Shown: positions 55,432 to 63,401 of the stretch, piece by piece
Numbering within the stretch: position 1 is the stretch's first letter
How the letters are laid out: each line of letters starts with the position of its first letter
Source of the DNA: Clostridium culturomicium
GTDB taxonomy: Bacteria; Bacillota; Clostridia; Clostridiales; Clostridiaceae
Direction of reading: 5' to 3'
Assembly (NCBI RefSeq): GCF_000821305.1
Contig: NZ_CCXK01000017.1
Location: 1,657,327 to 1,721,326, forward strand
DNA: 64,000 nt
Notes under the pieces: generated by a model
The model's input: the letters and a program-made list of their open reading frames with translations, nothing else
Databases searched by the model: none
What the model was told of the DNA's origin: nothing
Translations under genes and position numbers: made by a program

Positions 55432-57519
55432 TTATTCCTTATTTTCCAATATTTCCTTATATTTGCATTCAGCATTAATACATTCTAAATAATCACCTTT
55501 TGCTTTGCTGTAACGTTTAGCCATTAAACTTCCGCATTCAGGACATTTATTTTCTGTAGGTTCATGCCAGCTTACAAAGTCACATGCTGGATAGTTATCG
55601 CAGCCATAAAAAGTTTTTCCCTTTTTACTTCTTTTCTCTAGGATCTTTCCTCCACACTTAGGACATTTTACTTCTAACTCTCTAGCCATAGTTTTTGTAT
55701 TTTTACACTCTGGGTAACCTGGACATGCTAAGAAATCACCAAATCTTCCTTTTTTAATAACCATCATTCTTCCACATTTATCACATGGAATATCTGATAC
55801 CTTATCTTCAATTGTAACCTTAGCGATTTCCTTTTCAGCAATATCAATCGCAACTCTTAAAGGTACAAAGAATTCATTCACAACCTTTTTCCATTCAGCC
55901 TGGCCTTCTTCAACACTGTCTAATTTATTTTCCACATCAGCAGTAAACTCTACATCAACAATCTGTTTAAAATATTCACTCATAATGTTGTTAACAATAA
56001 ATCCAAGTTCTGTTGGTAATAAAACCTTCTTATCTCGTTCGATATATTGTCTTCCTAAAAGTGTTGATATAGTTGGAGCATAAGTACTAGGTCTTCCAAT
56101 TCCATTTTCTTCTAAAGTTTTAACCAATGAAGCCTCTGAGAATCTTGCTGGTGGTTGAGTGAAATGTTGTTTTCCATTCATATCTCTAGTTTTTAAAACT
56201 TCACCACTTTGAAGACTTGGAAGTTTTGTATTTTCATCTTCATCTTCATTGTCTGTTTCATAAACCTTCATAAAGCCTTCAAATTTTACTTTATATCCTG
56301 AAGCCTTAAAACCATAACTACCATTTTCTATATTTATTGATGTGGAATCTATTAAAGCTGATTCCATTTGACTAGCTACAAACCTATTCCAAATTAATGT
56401 ATATAGTTTATATTGATCACTGGTTAAAGATTCTTTTGCTACTTGTGGTGTAATTCCTACATTACTAGGTCTTACAGCTTCGTGCGCATCTTGAGAACCT
56501 TTCTTCCCTTTATACACCTTCTTAGTTTTTGGAGCATATTCATCTCCGTAGGTAGATTTGATAAACTCTATTGCTGCATCTTGAGCTTCATCAGAAATTC
56601 TAACTGAGTCTGTTCTCATATAAGTTATAAGACCAACTGTACCATGACCCTTAACTTCTACTCCTTCATAAAGCTGCTGAGCAGTTGCCATTGTCTTTTT
56701 TGTTGAAAAATTTATTTTTCTATAGGCATCTTGTTGAAGTGTACTTGTTGTAAATGGTGGTAAAGGATTTTTCACTTTGGTAGTTTCTTTTACATCCTTA
56801 ACAATAAACTCACCATTACTTATAGCTTTTATTATAGTATTAGCTTCTTCTTCATTGTTTATAACAATTTTTTTACCATTATTGCTATGAAGTTTTATAA
56901 TAAAACCTCTTGTTTCTCCAACCTTTGAGACTTTCACCTCAACAGTCCAATATTCTTCAGGAACAAATTCTTGAACTTCCTTTTCTCTATCGCAAATAAT
57001 CCTTAGAGCAACTGATTGAACTCTTCCTGCACTTAAGCCCCACTTAACTTTTCTCCAAAGTATAGGACTTATTTCATATCCAACCAATCTATCGAGAACT
57101 CTTCTAGCCTGCTGTGCATCAAATACATTTTCATTAACTTTTCTTGGAGACTTAAGTGCATTCTTTACTGCAGTCTTCGTAATTTCATTAAATTCAATTC
57201 TGCATTCCTCATTGGTATCTATCTTCAAAATCTTAGCTAAATGCCATGAAATAGCTTCTCCTTCTCTATCAGGGTCCGTTGCCAGATAAACTTTTTCACT
57301 TTTTTTCGCTTGTTTCTTTATTTTATCTAAAAGTTCGCCTTTTCCTCTGATAGTTATATATTTAGGTTCATAGTTATTTTCTATATCTACGCCTAGTTGA
57401 CTTTTAGGCAGATCTCTTATATGTCCCATTGATGCTTCTACCACATAATTCTTACCTAAATATTTTTTAATTGTTTTAGCTTTAGCTGGTGACTCAACTA
57501 TAACTAATCGTTGCCCCAT
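55432..57519 (-). CDS. topA: DNA topoisomerase I
   Basis: Type IA enzyme that relaxes negative supercoils. The 695-residue protein has a TOPRIM domain (IVESPAKAKTIKKYLG, TDPDREGEAISWH), the catalytic Tyr300 in LITYMRTDSVRIS and three C-terminal zinc-ribbon modules, each with four Cys (CDKCGRMM, CPKCGGKI, CPECGSLM openings). It lies behind dprA as in most Bacillota, after a 187-bp gap in which I see no clear terminator. Confidence 0.97.
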   Translation of the reverse strand: MGQRLVIVESPAKAKTIKKYLGKNYVVEASMGHIRDLPKSQLGVDIENNYEPKYITIRGKGELLDKIKKQAKKSEKVYLATDPDREGEAISWHLAKILKIDTNEECRIEFNEITKTAVKNALKSPRKVNENVFDAQQARRVLDRLVGYEISPILWRKVKWGLSAGRVQSVALRIICDREKEVQEFVPEEYWTVEVKVSKVGETRGFIIKLHSNNGKKIVINNEEEANTIIKAISNGEFIVKDVKETTKVKNPLPPFTTSTLQQDAYRKINFSTKKTMATAQQLYEGVEVKGHGTVGLITYMRTDSVRISDEAQDAAIEFIKSTYGDEYAPKTKKVYKGKKGSQDAHEAVRPSNVGITPQVAKESLTSDQYKLYTLIWNRFVASQMESALIDSTSINIENGSYGFKASGYKVKFEGFMKVYETDNEDEDENTKLPSLQSGEVLKTRDMNGKQHFTQPPARFSEASLVKTLEENGIGRPSTYAPTISTLLGRQYIERDKKVLLPTELGFIVNNIMSEYFKQIVDVEFTADVENKLDSVEEGQAEWKKVVNEFFVPLRVAIDIAEKEIAKVTIEDKVSDIPCDKCGRMMVIKKGRFGDFLACPGYPECKNTKTMARELEVKCPKCGGKILEKRSKKGKTFYGCDNYPACDFVSWHEPTENKCPECGSLMAKRYSKAKGDYLECINAECKYKEILENKE

Positions 57520-57706
57520 TATTACCCCTCCATTATAGCTTGTTGAATAATTTAAAATTTCAATTAATATTTATCGCTTTAAATCATTTATCCCAAATTG
57601 ATTTAATACTGTTTATAGAAATTAATTTTTGATTTTCATTTAAAATCAATTCCATTCTCAATGGATTTTTCTTCAAAACCCATTTACAGTTCTTCAGCAT
57701 GAAATT

Positions 57707-58801
57707 TTATACTGTGTTCTTCTTTCCATTAATCCTAACATAAAAGTTTCCACTTAAACATAAAATCTCCTTCTTTGCTTGCAACTCAAATAATAACTTA
57801 TATAATTGATTAATGTCAATATCAGTTAACTTAATTATATTATCAATATGTATAGGATTATCATCAATTATACCTTCAAGTTTATTTTTCTGCTTGTTTT
57901 CACTAAACATTTCTTTATTATTATTTATACTAATGGCAGAAATATTCAATAAATCTAAAATATCATTAATTCCCATATAAAGTGTTGCTCCTTCAGAAAT
58001 TAACCTATTAGTTCCTCTGCTCTCAAGTGAAAAAATACTTCCTGGAACAACTACTATACTTTTTCCTTGTGATAAAGCTGTCCCCACAGTAATTAAAGTT
58101 CCACTTTTCTCACCTCCTTCAATTACCAAAAGACCATCTCCAAGGCCACTTATTATTCTATTTCTAATAGGAAAGTTACTACTGATAGGACTTGTTCCCA
58201 ATGAAAATTCACTAATTACACAACCACCTTCACTTATAATTTCATCATATAATTTTTTATTTTCCTTAGGATATACAACATCAATTCCACTTCCCAGCAC
58301 CGCTATTGTCTTTAACCCATTTTTCATTGCGCTCACATGTGCAACACTATCTATTCCCCTTGCCATTCCACTTATTATATTTAAATCGTAACCCTTCAAC
58401 TGTTTTATAATATGTTCTGTAGCATCAATTCCATATCTTGTGCACCTTCTAGAACCAACAACACTTAAGTTTTTTTTACTATTAATTATTGAGATATCGC
58501 CCCTGTAAAATACCCCAAATGGACAATCTCTAAAATCTCTTAGCACAGCTGGATAATATTCCTCATCAAAGGTTACCATCCCTATATGATTTTCCTTCAT
58601 ATAGCTAATCAGATCTAACTCTTCCATTCTGAAATATGCAGTCTTATACTTTTCACGAACTTTTAAATTCATCCATGAATTTTTATTATAAAAAACTTCA
58701 TTATAAAATTCATCAAAAGAATCATGTGTAATATACGCATATTTTTTATCTAAAATACCTACTTCACTATTTTGAATCCATAGCCTTAATTTTTCTTTCA
58801 T
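57707..58801 (-). CDS. dprA: DNA-processing protein DprA
   Basis: Loads RecA onto incoming single-stranded DNA during transformation. The 364-residue protein has a divergent N-terminus, the Rossmann-like core with SVVGSRRCTRYG, SGMARGIDSVAH and GSGIDVVYPKENKKLY, and a C-terminal winged helix (HIDNIIKLTDIDINQLYKLL). It lies 13 bp after the truncated yifB. Its normal upstream promoter has probably been displaced by the insertion. Confidence 0.95.
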   Translation of the reverse strand: MKEKLRLWIQNSEVGILDKKYAYITHDSFDEFYNEVFYNKNSWMNLKVREKYKTAYFRMEELDLISYMKENHIGMVTFDEEYYPAVLRDFRDCPFGVFYRGDISIINSKKNLSVVGSRRCTRYGIDATEHIIKQLKGYDLNIISGMARGIDSVAHVSAMKNGLKTIAVLGSGIDVVYPKENKKLYDEIISEGGCVISEFSLGTSPISSNFPIRNRIISGLGDGLLVIEGGEKSGTLITVGTALSQGKSIVVVPGSIFSLESRGTNRLISEGATLYMGINDILDLLNISAISINNNKEMFSENKQKNKLEGIIDDNPIHIDNIIKLTDIDINQLYKLLFELQAKKEILCLSGNFYVRINGKKNTV

Positions 58802-58814
58802 ATATCACACCTCT

Positions 58815-59303
58815 TTAAATAATTTCTTCTCTAACATATCTTCTATATTGAAGTGCTTCTATAATATGGCACACTTCCACAGTATCACTTTCTTGTAAAT
58901 CAGCTATAGTTCTGGCAACCTTTAAAATTCTATTATATACTCTTGTGCTTAGCCCGTACTCTTCATAAGCATATTTCAATATATTTCTTGACTCTTTATT
59001 TAATTTGCAAAACTTTCTTATCTGATTACCGTTCATCTGACTATTATCTGTAATTCCCTCATTGCAGAATCTCTCTTTTTGTATTTTCCTTGCCTTTTCA
59101 ATTCGTCTTCTAATCACAGCAGAGGACTCTTCTCTTTTCTCTTCATTGATTTGTTCATAAGTAACTGGATTAACTGAAGTAAAAATATCTATCCTGTCTA
59201 AAAGAGGCCCATTAAATCTAGATAAATACCTCTTAACTTCATAATCAGTACAGGTACATCTTCTTGTATTACTGCCAAAATATCCGCAAGCACAAACGTG
59301 CAT
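58815..59303 (-). pseudogene. yifB: C-terminal fragment of YifB/ComM-like Mg-chelatase ATPase, cut by insertion
   Basis: A 162-codon remnant of a protein that is normally about 500 residues. It contains the Cys-rich segment (VCACGYFGSNTRRCTCT), GPLLDRIDIF (arginine-finger region) and the conserved C-terminus STRVYNRILKVARTIADL. The N-terminal AAA+ part with Walker A is missing. Homology begins exactly where the family reads NPCPCG; upstream sequence is unrelated. An in-frame ATG is created at the junction but has no ribosome binding site. The rest of the gene should lie beyond the inserted element. Confidence 0.85.
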
Positions 59304-59312
59304 AATCTAACA
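59285..59312. other. Junction (att-type site) between yifB and an integrated element
   Basis: Minus-strand coding similarity to YifB stops at the codons for V-C-A-C-G; the expected AMNP codons are replaced by other sequence. Strand organisation, gene content and compactness change at this point. The exact core cannot be set from one end only. Confidence 0.6.
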
Positions 59313-59320
59313 CAGAAATA

Positions 59321-59350
59321 TTGCAAAAAAATCTCTTCCTATTATATAGA
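59321..59350 (+). promoter_or_regulatory. Promoter of the junction-proximal HTH gene
   Basis: TTGCAA and TATAGA with an 18-bp spacer on the plus strand. Confidence 0.5.
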
Positions 59351-59353
59351 TTA

Positions 59354-59385
59354 TGCTATCACTGATATAAGTGCTGAAAATAGCA
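59354..59385 (+). repeat. Nested inverted repeats at the HTH gene leader
   Basis: TGCTAT...ATAGCA encloses CACT...AGTG, covering the expected transcription start. It resembles an operator or a leader hairpin just before the AGAGGTG ribosome binding site. Confidence 0.4.
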
Positions 59386-59399
59386 CGCATAGAGGTGTT

Positions 59400-59783
59400 T
59401 TGATTAAAAATTTAAGACTATTTAATAATGTAACTTTAAAGGAATTATCTAAGCGCTTGAGCGTAAGTGAAAATTCATTAAGGACGATAGAATCTACTGA
59501 AAAAGAATCTTCTTACTATTATTACCATCTGTATTGTAGACATTTCGCAGTAGATCCATACATATATTTAAATTATTCTAATCTATCTACTTATACACTT
59601 GAAGATAAAATAATTGCTATAAAAGCATTTTGTGGTTATAAAAATACTGAAGATATTGATAAAATTATTGGTTTATATCCTGGTGCAATATCAGATTGCA
59701 AAAGAGGTAGATTTTCCAAATCAAAAGTATGTACTTTGCTCGATGAATTTATATATGAATATAAAAAAGGATATGAGACTTAA
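59400..59783 (+). CDS. Double helix-turn-helix regulator of the integrated element
   Basis: A 127-residue protein from the TTG at 59400, just after AGAGGTG. Two HTH-like segments are visible: LKELSKRLSVSENSLRTIE near the N-terminus and EDIDKIIGLYPGAISDCKRG near the C-terminus, joined by a Tyr-rich stretch. The frame is open back to 59298, but that start would lie in the yifB junction without a ribosome binding site. Spacing from the ribosome binding site to TTG is short, so an ATT start next to it is also possible. It is probably an element control protein or excision regulator. Confidence 0.6.
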   Translation: MIKNLRLFNNVTLKELSKRLSVSENSLRTIESTEKESSYYYYHLYCRHFAVDPYIYLNYSNLSTYTLEDKIIAIKAFCGYKNTEDIDKIIGLYPGAISDCKRGRFSKSKVCTLLDEFIYEYKKGYET

Positions 59784-59800
59784 CTCACATCCTTTTTCCA
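59764..59800 (+). terminator. Bidirectional terminator overlapping the HTH stop codon
   Basis: Arms AAAAAGGATATGAG and CTCACATCCTTTTT pair with one mismatch, with T-runs on both strands. It would end the HTH gene on the plus strand and the small ORF transcript on the minus strand. Confidence 0.8.
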
Positions 59801-59886
59801 TTTTTACTTTTCTTTATTTCCTTCTTAATTGATACAATTACTTTTCTTTTTCCATTGCTATTTTTAATACTCAAAATAATCACCAC
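59785..59886 (-). CDS. Possible 33-residue basic peptide
   Basis: A short ORF from GTG-GTG behind GGGGATGAT: hydrophobic start (VVIILSIKNSNG) followed by a strongly Lys-rich tail. It lies about 20 bp downstream of a good minus-strand promoter and ends within a bidirectional terminator, so the transcription unit looks real; whether it is a peptide or a small RNA is open. I recognise no family. Confidence 0.35.
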   Translation of the reverse strand: MVIILSIKNSNGKRKVIVSIKKEIKKSKNGKRM

Positions 59887-59913
59887 ATCATCCCCTGAAG
59901 CCTATTTAATTAT

Positions 59914-59942
59914 ATTTTAGCAAACTGGTGTTTGCTTATCAA
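59914..59942 (-). promoter_or_regulatory. Promoter with an operator-like palindrome in its spacer
   Basis: TTGATA and TAAAAT are separated by 17 bp on the minus strand. The perfect palindrome AGCAAAC-N4-GTTTGCT (59919-59936) fills the spacer. This is the layout expected for repression by a dimeric HTH protein such as the XRE regulator encoded next to it. A second small palindrome GCCAT-N5-ATGGC lies at 59952-59966. Confidence 0.6.
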
Positions 59943-60001
59943 GCGAACAACGCCATGTTTTATGGCATTGTATGTTATAATTATATATTTTATTGCTTTT
60001 A

Positions 60002-60029
60002 ATGACAAATGCTTTATATTTGGTAAAAT
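60002..60029 (+). promoter_or_regulatory. Promoter candidate for the XRE regulator
   Basis: ATGACA and TAAAAT with 16-bp spacing on the plus strand. The resulting leader would be only about 12 nt, so an upstream start is also possible. Confidence 0.4.
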
Positions 60030-60047
60030 ATACCTTGAGGTGTTATT

Positions 60048-60332
60048 ATGTATGGATTTAGAATTAAAGAGTTGCGAATTGAAAAGAGATTAACTCAAGA
60101 TGAACTAAGTGATATATTAAATCTTTCCAGACAAGCTATATCTGCCTGGGAAACAGAAATAAATGAACCTGATATCCCTGCTTTAATTAAACTTTCAGAG
60201 TATTTTAATGTTTCGATAGATTATTTAGTTGGTACTACAAATATAAAACAAAATTATAAACAGGACCCTAATCTGGAATCTTATCTAATTGATTGTATTA
60301 ATACTTATAAAAAGCATATAAATAAAGACTAG
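60048..60332 (+). CDS. XRE-family repressor
   Basis: A 94-residue cI/ImmR-type DNA-binding protein: HTH_3 domain at about 5-60 (RIKELRIEKRLTQDELSDIL, SRQAISAWETEINEPDIPAL) with the typical FNVSIDYLVGTT end and a short C-terminal helix. The ATG follows GAGGTG. It is divergent from the minus-strand promoter with the palindrome, the usual position for an element immunity repressor. Confidence 0.85.
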   Translation: MYGFRIKELRIEKRLTQDELSDILNLSRQAISAWETEINEPDIPALIKLSEYFNVSIDYLVGTTNIKQNYKQDPNLESYLIDCINTYKKHINKD

Positions 60333-60356
60333 CTTAAATTAGCTAGTCTCTTTTTG
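60326..60356 (+). terminator. Terminator overlapping the XRE stop codon
   Basis: A 9-bp perfect stem AGACTAGCT/AGCTAGTCT includes the TAG stop codon and is followed by CTTTTTG. Confidence 0.85.
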
Positions 60357-60359
60357 ATA

Positions 60360-60653
60360 TTATCTATATGTTATTAGTGTATGAAAGCCTTCCATCTGAC
60401 CAGTTAAGCCTTGTCCTTGTATAGAATTAAACTTCACATCAATAATTTCAAATCCATCTTGCTGCATAGAAGTTAATATAGTATCTATTTGTTTTGTATA
60501 CTTATCCTCACATTGGAAATTCTGATTAAGCCATTTTGAAAAACTATTTACCATAACTACATGCGTAAATCCATCTTTCTTTAAATTTGGTTTAACACTT
60601 GTAGCATATATATTATCTGCTACTGCTTCTTGTCCTTTTGAAAATAATCCCAT
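60360..60653 (-). CDS. Hypothetical 97-residue protein
   Basis: I do not recognise this protein with certainty. It is soluble and alpha/beta, starting MGLFSKGQEAVADNIYATSV, with a C-terminal stretch DGFEIIDVKFNSIQGQG and end FHTLITYR that recalls small DUF4177-like proteins. A GGGGG ribosome binding site 9 nt before the ATG supports expression. It is separated by 53 bp from the hydrolase gene, in the same direction. Confidence 0.6.
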   Translation of the reverse strand: MGLFSKGQEAVADNIYATSVKPNLKKDGFTHVVMVNSFSKWLNQNFQCEDKYTKQIDTILTSMQQDGFEIIDVKFNSIQGQGLTGQMEGFHTLITYR

Positions 60654-60706
60654 GGTATATTACCCCCTTAATGTTTATCACTTTATATTTTACATATATA
60701 TTAACT

Positions 60707-61102
60707 TTATTTCAACAAATATACATACACAATAAACATCATAGCAAGCATTTGTATAAACCAATCTTCTGCACTTCTAGTTTTTATTTTCTTAGCTCCA
60801 TACTTTTTCTTATCCCATGGATAAAGAAATGGAACTCCCATAACTGTAAAGCTATCTGCAACTAAATGTAATCCATAACTTATGAACCACACTAAACCTA
60901 TCCATCTATTAACCAATGAAAATGTAAATGCACTTACCACAAGGGATAATAAAGAATGTGTTATAGTTCTGTGTTTCACTCCAAATAAATAATCTAGATC
61001 TGGTGTTGTAGCTCCTAATATTCCCCAAAGTCCTGTTGGATTGTTTCTTATTATCGGAATTGTTGCAGCTAATCCTATAGCAATATGTGTTCGCTTCATC
61101 AT
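60707..61102 (-). CDS. YdjM-like membrane-bound metal-dependent hydrolase
   Basis: A 131-residue membrane protein of the DUF457/YdjM type. It has the N-terminal His (RTHIAIG), the GATTPDLDYLFG motif (about 30-41) and HRTITHSLLS (44-53), which supply predicted metal ligands, and three to four membrane segments. Activity is only predicted. The GGAGG site is 7 nt before the ATG at 61102; the 50-codon upstream extension is rejected. Such genes are often found in phages and plasmid-like elements. Confidence 0.78.
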   Translation of the reverse strand: MMKRTHIAIGLAATIPIIRNNPTGLWGILGATTPDLDYLFGVKHRTITHSLLSLVVSAFTFSLVNRWIGLVWFISYGLHLVADSFTVMGVPFLYPWDKKKYGAKKIKTRSAEDWFIQMLAMMFIVYVYLLK

Positions 61103-61179
61103 AATAGTTCCTCCTTTGTTGGTAATATTTCTTCTTCTAATTCCGAATTTTTCTGAACTTACTATATCAAAAACTATAT

Positions 61180-61209
61180 AAAAAAACCTATCAAACGAAT
61201 TTGATAGGT
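61180..61209 (-). terminator. Terminator after the FtsK/Replic_Relax unit
   Basis: A perfect 10-bp stem ACCTATCAAA/TTTGATAGGT with loop CGAA (plus-strand sense) and T6 on the minus strand. Confidence 0.88.
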
Positions 61210-61253
61210 AAAATGGCTTTAGTTGGCTATACGACTTATGTTTATCATTCAAT

Positions 61254-61814
61254 CTATTTCATGATACAAGGTACTTTCGTACATGTACTCAGTACCTTTT
61301 TTATTTCATCTATTTTTATATTCTTTATTCGTCCTATCCTCTTCTCCGCCACTCCCTGCCTCCTCTCATGCTTACTCACTACCAACATGGTAATATTTGC
61401 ATTAGTCTTGGCAAGTTCATTATAGATAGTTATTAATTTACTTTCTTTAGTTCGATTAAATATATCAACCTCTACAGTTATAATATTGCCATTTTTCAAT
61501 ATAAATATACAGTCTACAAAAAGTTTTTTTATTTCATACTCTCTTTTCATATATGCTACATTGTCCTTAAGTGCCACTAGGACCTCTGTAATAACCAATG
61601 TATGATAAGAGGGTATCTTTTTAATATAATATACCTTTTTACCTAAGGTTGGGTGTATAGACTCCTTAAGATAGTTATTGTCTGAAAGTATTTTAAGCCT
61701 TTTAGCTGCCATGTTATAGCTTGGGAAAAATAACTCGTGTAACTGTTCAATTGTTGCTCCAGTATTCTCAGTAATAAAATTTATAATATTAACATCCCTA
61801 TCTGTTAATTTCAT
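61254..61814 (-). CDS. Replication-relaxation-like winged-helix protein
   Basis: A 186-residue protein with an N-terminal winged helix (about 3-62: LTDRDVNIINFITENTGATI, YNMAAKRLKILSDNNYLKE) and a C-terminal domain with FVDCIFILKNGNIITVEVD and a helix ending in IYNELAK, then a LVVSKHERRQ strand. This pattern, Asp in an x-D-x-hydrophobic strand followed by E-V-D, fits the Replic_Relax family seen in plasmids and ICEs. It overlaps the FtsK gene by 17 bp, so the two products are likely made together. A catalytic role is not established. Confidence 0.62.
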   Translation of the reverse strand: MKLTDRDVNIINFITENTGATIEQLHELFFPSYNMAAKRLKILSDNNYLKESIHPTLGKKVYYIKKIPSYHTLVITEVLVALKDNVAYMKREYEIKKLFVDCIFILKNGNIITVEVDIFNRTKESKLITIYNELAKTNANITMLVVSKHERRQGVAEKRIGRIKNIKIDEIKKVLSTCTKVPCIMK

Positions 61815-62979
61815 TTAAGAGCTCCAGTAACTTGCTTACATCCGTTTCAACTTCGTACTGTTTTTTCTCTGGTTCCTTCTTTTCTATAATCCTATTTTTA
61901 ATACTATCCATAATCATTTCATGGTTAATTGTATAACTATATCCCTTGGCTTCATCTAATGTCCTCACTATAACTTCACGTTCTCCTAATTTGGTGTTAT
62001 TTTCATTACCAAGAATAACTTTAGCAGCTCCACCATCTTTAATTTTTAAACTTATCCTAGTGCATAATTGAGCCTTTATGTCCGATGGTATAGAATCAGA
62101 CGTAGGTTTTTGCAATGCAGTAATAAGAAATACTCCACTACTCCTTCCTACATTAACAATCATTTTAAGATGCTTAAGACATTGGTTCTTGAGTTGTTTC
62201 TCTTCTTTAGTGTCTCCTCTAGCTATGTTTAAAAAGCTAAATTCCTCAACAACAACATAAATATATTTAAGTTTATTTTCATTAGCTTTATTATAATCTG
62301 CTATAGAATAATAACCTTTGGTGTTATCTATCAGTTTCTCCCTCTTCTTACACTCCCTATTTATATTTTCTAGAGCTGTTAGTACTTCCTCCAAAGTTTT
62401 TGAATTAACCTTAACCTGAGCACAATTTTGGAATACTCCTAAGTCATTCTTTCTTATCTGTAGCAAGTATAGATCTATATAGCCACAATACTTTATAAGA
62501 TTAGTAAGTATAAGTAATAGTATTCTACTCTTACCTGTTCCTGTATCCCCTCCAATCAAGACATGAGGGAATGAGTTCATATCAATTATGATAGGCTCTA
62601 TTAATCCATCAGCAATAAGAATTTTGTTACCTGGTAGTTTTATAGGTTCATAGTCTTTAAAGCTGTAATTCTTAACGCAGTGCATAATAACTATATTGTT
62701 ATTTTGCTCTAATTGCATAGACTGGAATTGCAAACCCTCCTTAAATATATCTAAGTCTTTTTGAAGATTTTCAAAAGTATATCCATAAGGTAATTCTATA
62801 ATCAAGTCGTAACCATATGATGTTCTTCTAATTTTCCATATCTTAAGAGTCTTTTCTAACCTATTGGTAAACTCACTTTTGGAATAAGTTATTTCATTCC
62901 ACTTTTTATGAATATTAATCTTATCCATGTTTCTCCAAAGTGCAACTCCTGCAGTAGCTATAGCAAATTCAGTAATCAT
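61798..62979 (-). CDS. FtsK/SpoIIIE-type DNA translocase of the element
   Basis: A 393-residue P-loop ATPase: one possible N-terminal membrane segment (ITEFAIATAGVALW), a DNA-translocase domain with Walker A GGDTGTGKS (about 143-151) and a Walker B-like YIYVVVEEFSFLN, then SSGVFLITALQKPTSD typical for FtsK/TraB proteins. It lacks a gamma DNA-reading domain. It is similar in type to the coupling proteins of Tn916/ICEBs1 (Orf21/ConQ) but shorter. Start TAATG overlaps the upstream small ORF. Confidence 0.82.
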   Translation of the reverse strand: MITEFAIATAGVALWRNMDKINIHKKWNEITYSKSEFTNRLEKTLKIWKIRRTSYGYDLIIELPYGYTFENLQKDLDIFKEGLQFQSMQLEQNNNIVIMHCVKNYSFKDYEPIKLPGNKILIADGLIEPIIIDMNSFPHVLIGGDTGTGKSRILLLILTNLIKYCGYIDLYLLQIRKNDLGVFQNCAQVKVNSKTLEEVLTALENINRECKKREKLIDNTKGYYSIADYNKANENKLKYIYVVVEEFSFLNIARGDTKEEKQLKNQCLKHLKMIVNVGRSSGVFLITALQKPTSDSIPSDIKAQLCTRISLKIKDGGAAKVILGNENNTKLGEREVIVRTLDEAKGYSYTINHEMIMDSIKNRIIEKKEPEKKQYEVETDVSKLLELLNEINR

Positions 62980-63143
62980 TACTTCTTATCCCCCTTTTTC
63001 TTGCAAACAACAAGCTGAACACCATAAGTTATTATTAAAGCATACATACCAGCTCCACCTAATGCTCCAGTACCCAAAATAGTACCTAAGGTCTTGCAAG
63101 AACCATAAATTAAATTCCATAAGGCAATATCTATTCCGAACAT
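62979..63143 (-). CDS. 54-residue small membrane protein
   Basis: A short ORF (start MFGIDIALWNLIYGSCKTLG) with a Gly-rich hydrophobic helix (TILGTGALGGAGMYALIITY) and a basic C-terminus (KKKGDKK). The AAGGTGGG site lies 6 nt before the ATG; its stop overlaps the FtsK start as TAATG, and its start overlaps the preceding gene. The tight packing supports a real gene, perhaps a membrane partner of the translocase. Confidence 0.65.
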   Translation of the reverse strand: MFGIDIALWNLIYGSCKTLGTILGTGALGGAGMYALIITYGVQLVVCKKKGDKK

Positions 63144-63289
63144 TTCTTTCCCACCTTATCTAAATGCTTAATGTAATATTCTAAAGCCTTTTTAATAAAA
63201 TCTGATTTTTCCTCCTGAACATTTACCTTAGTGAACAACTTCATGTCCTTTGTAGTATTTTTGAATGAAACTGTAATCTTATTTACCAT
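63131..63289 (-). CDS. 52-residue ribbon-helix-helix-like protein
   Basis: From the ATG at 63289, 5 nt after GGAGGA: NKITVSFKNTTKDMKLFTKV, then an amphipathic helix DFIKKALEYYIKHL. Size and strand-helix-helix layout resemble plasmid CopG/MetJ-type regulators. It overlaps the next small gene by 13 bp. Function is inferred from shape only. Confidence 0.55.
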   Translation of the reverse strand: MVNKITVSFKNTTKDMKLFTKVNVQEEKSDFIKKALEYYIKHLDKVGKKCSE

Positions 63290-63369
63290 ACTTTCCTCCC
63301 ATTTCTTATTCTTTACTACATATGTATGCAAGTTGGAAGAAAAAGTTTCCTGTTGGAAGAAATTTTTAT

Positions 63370-63401
63370 AAAAAAATAAGACTACTTCTTTCGAGTAGTC
63401 T
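63370..63401 (-). terminator. Terminator overlapping the second RHH stop codon
   Basis: The stem AGACTACT/AGTAGTCT includes the TAG stop; TATTTTTTT follows on the minus strand. Confidence 0.85.

Noticed and set aside
57520..57706. Terminator between dprA and topA
   Set aside because: Only weak AT-rich complementarity around 57,610-57,660 was found; not distinguishable from background.
61103..61252. N-terminal extension of the YdjM-like protein by 50 residues
   Set aside because: It crosses a terminator hairpin at 61180-61209 and the GGAGG site; the family starts at MMKRTHIAIG.
61266..61305. Complex hairpin (GGTACT/AGTACC enclosing GTACATGTAC) followed by T6 on the plus strand
   Set aside because: It lies within the coding end of the Replic_Relax-like gene and no plus-strand gene ends there; possibly chance or a weak convergent terminator.
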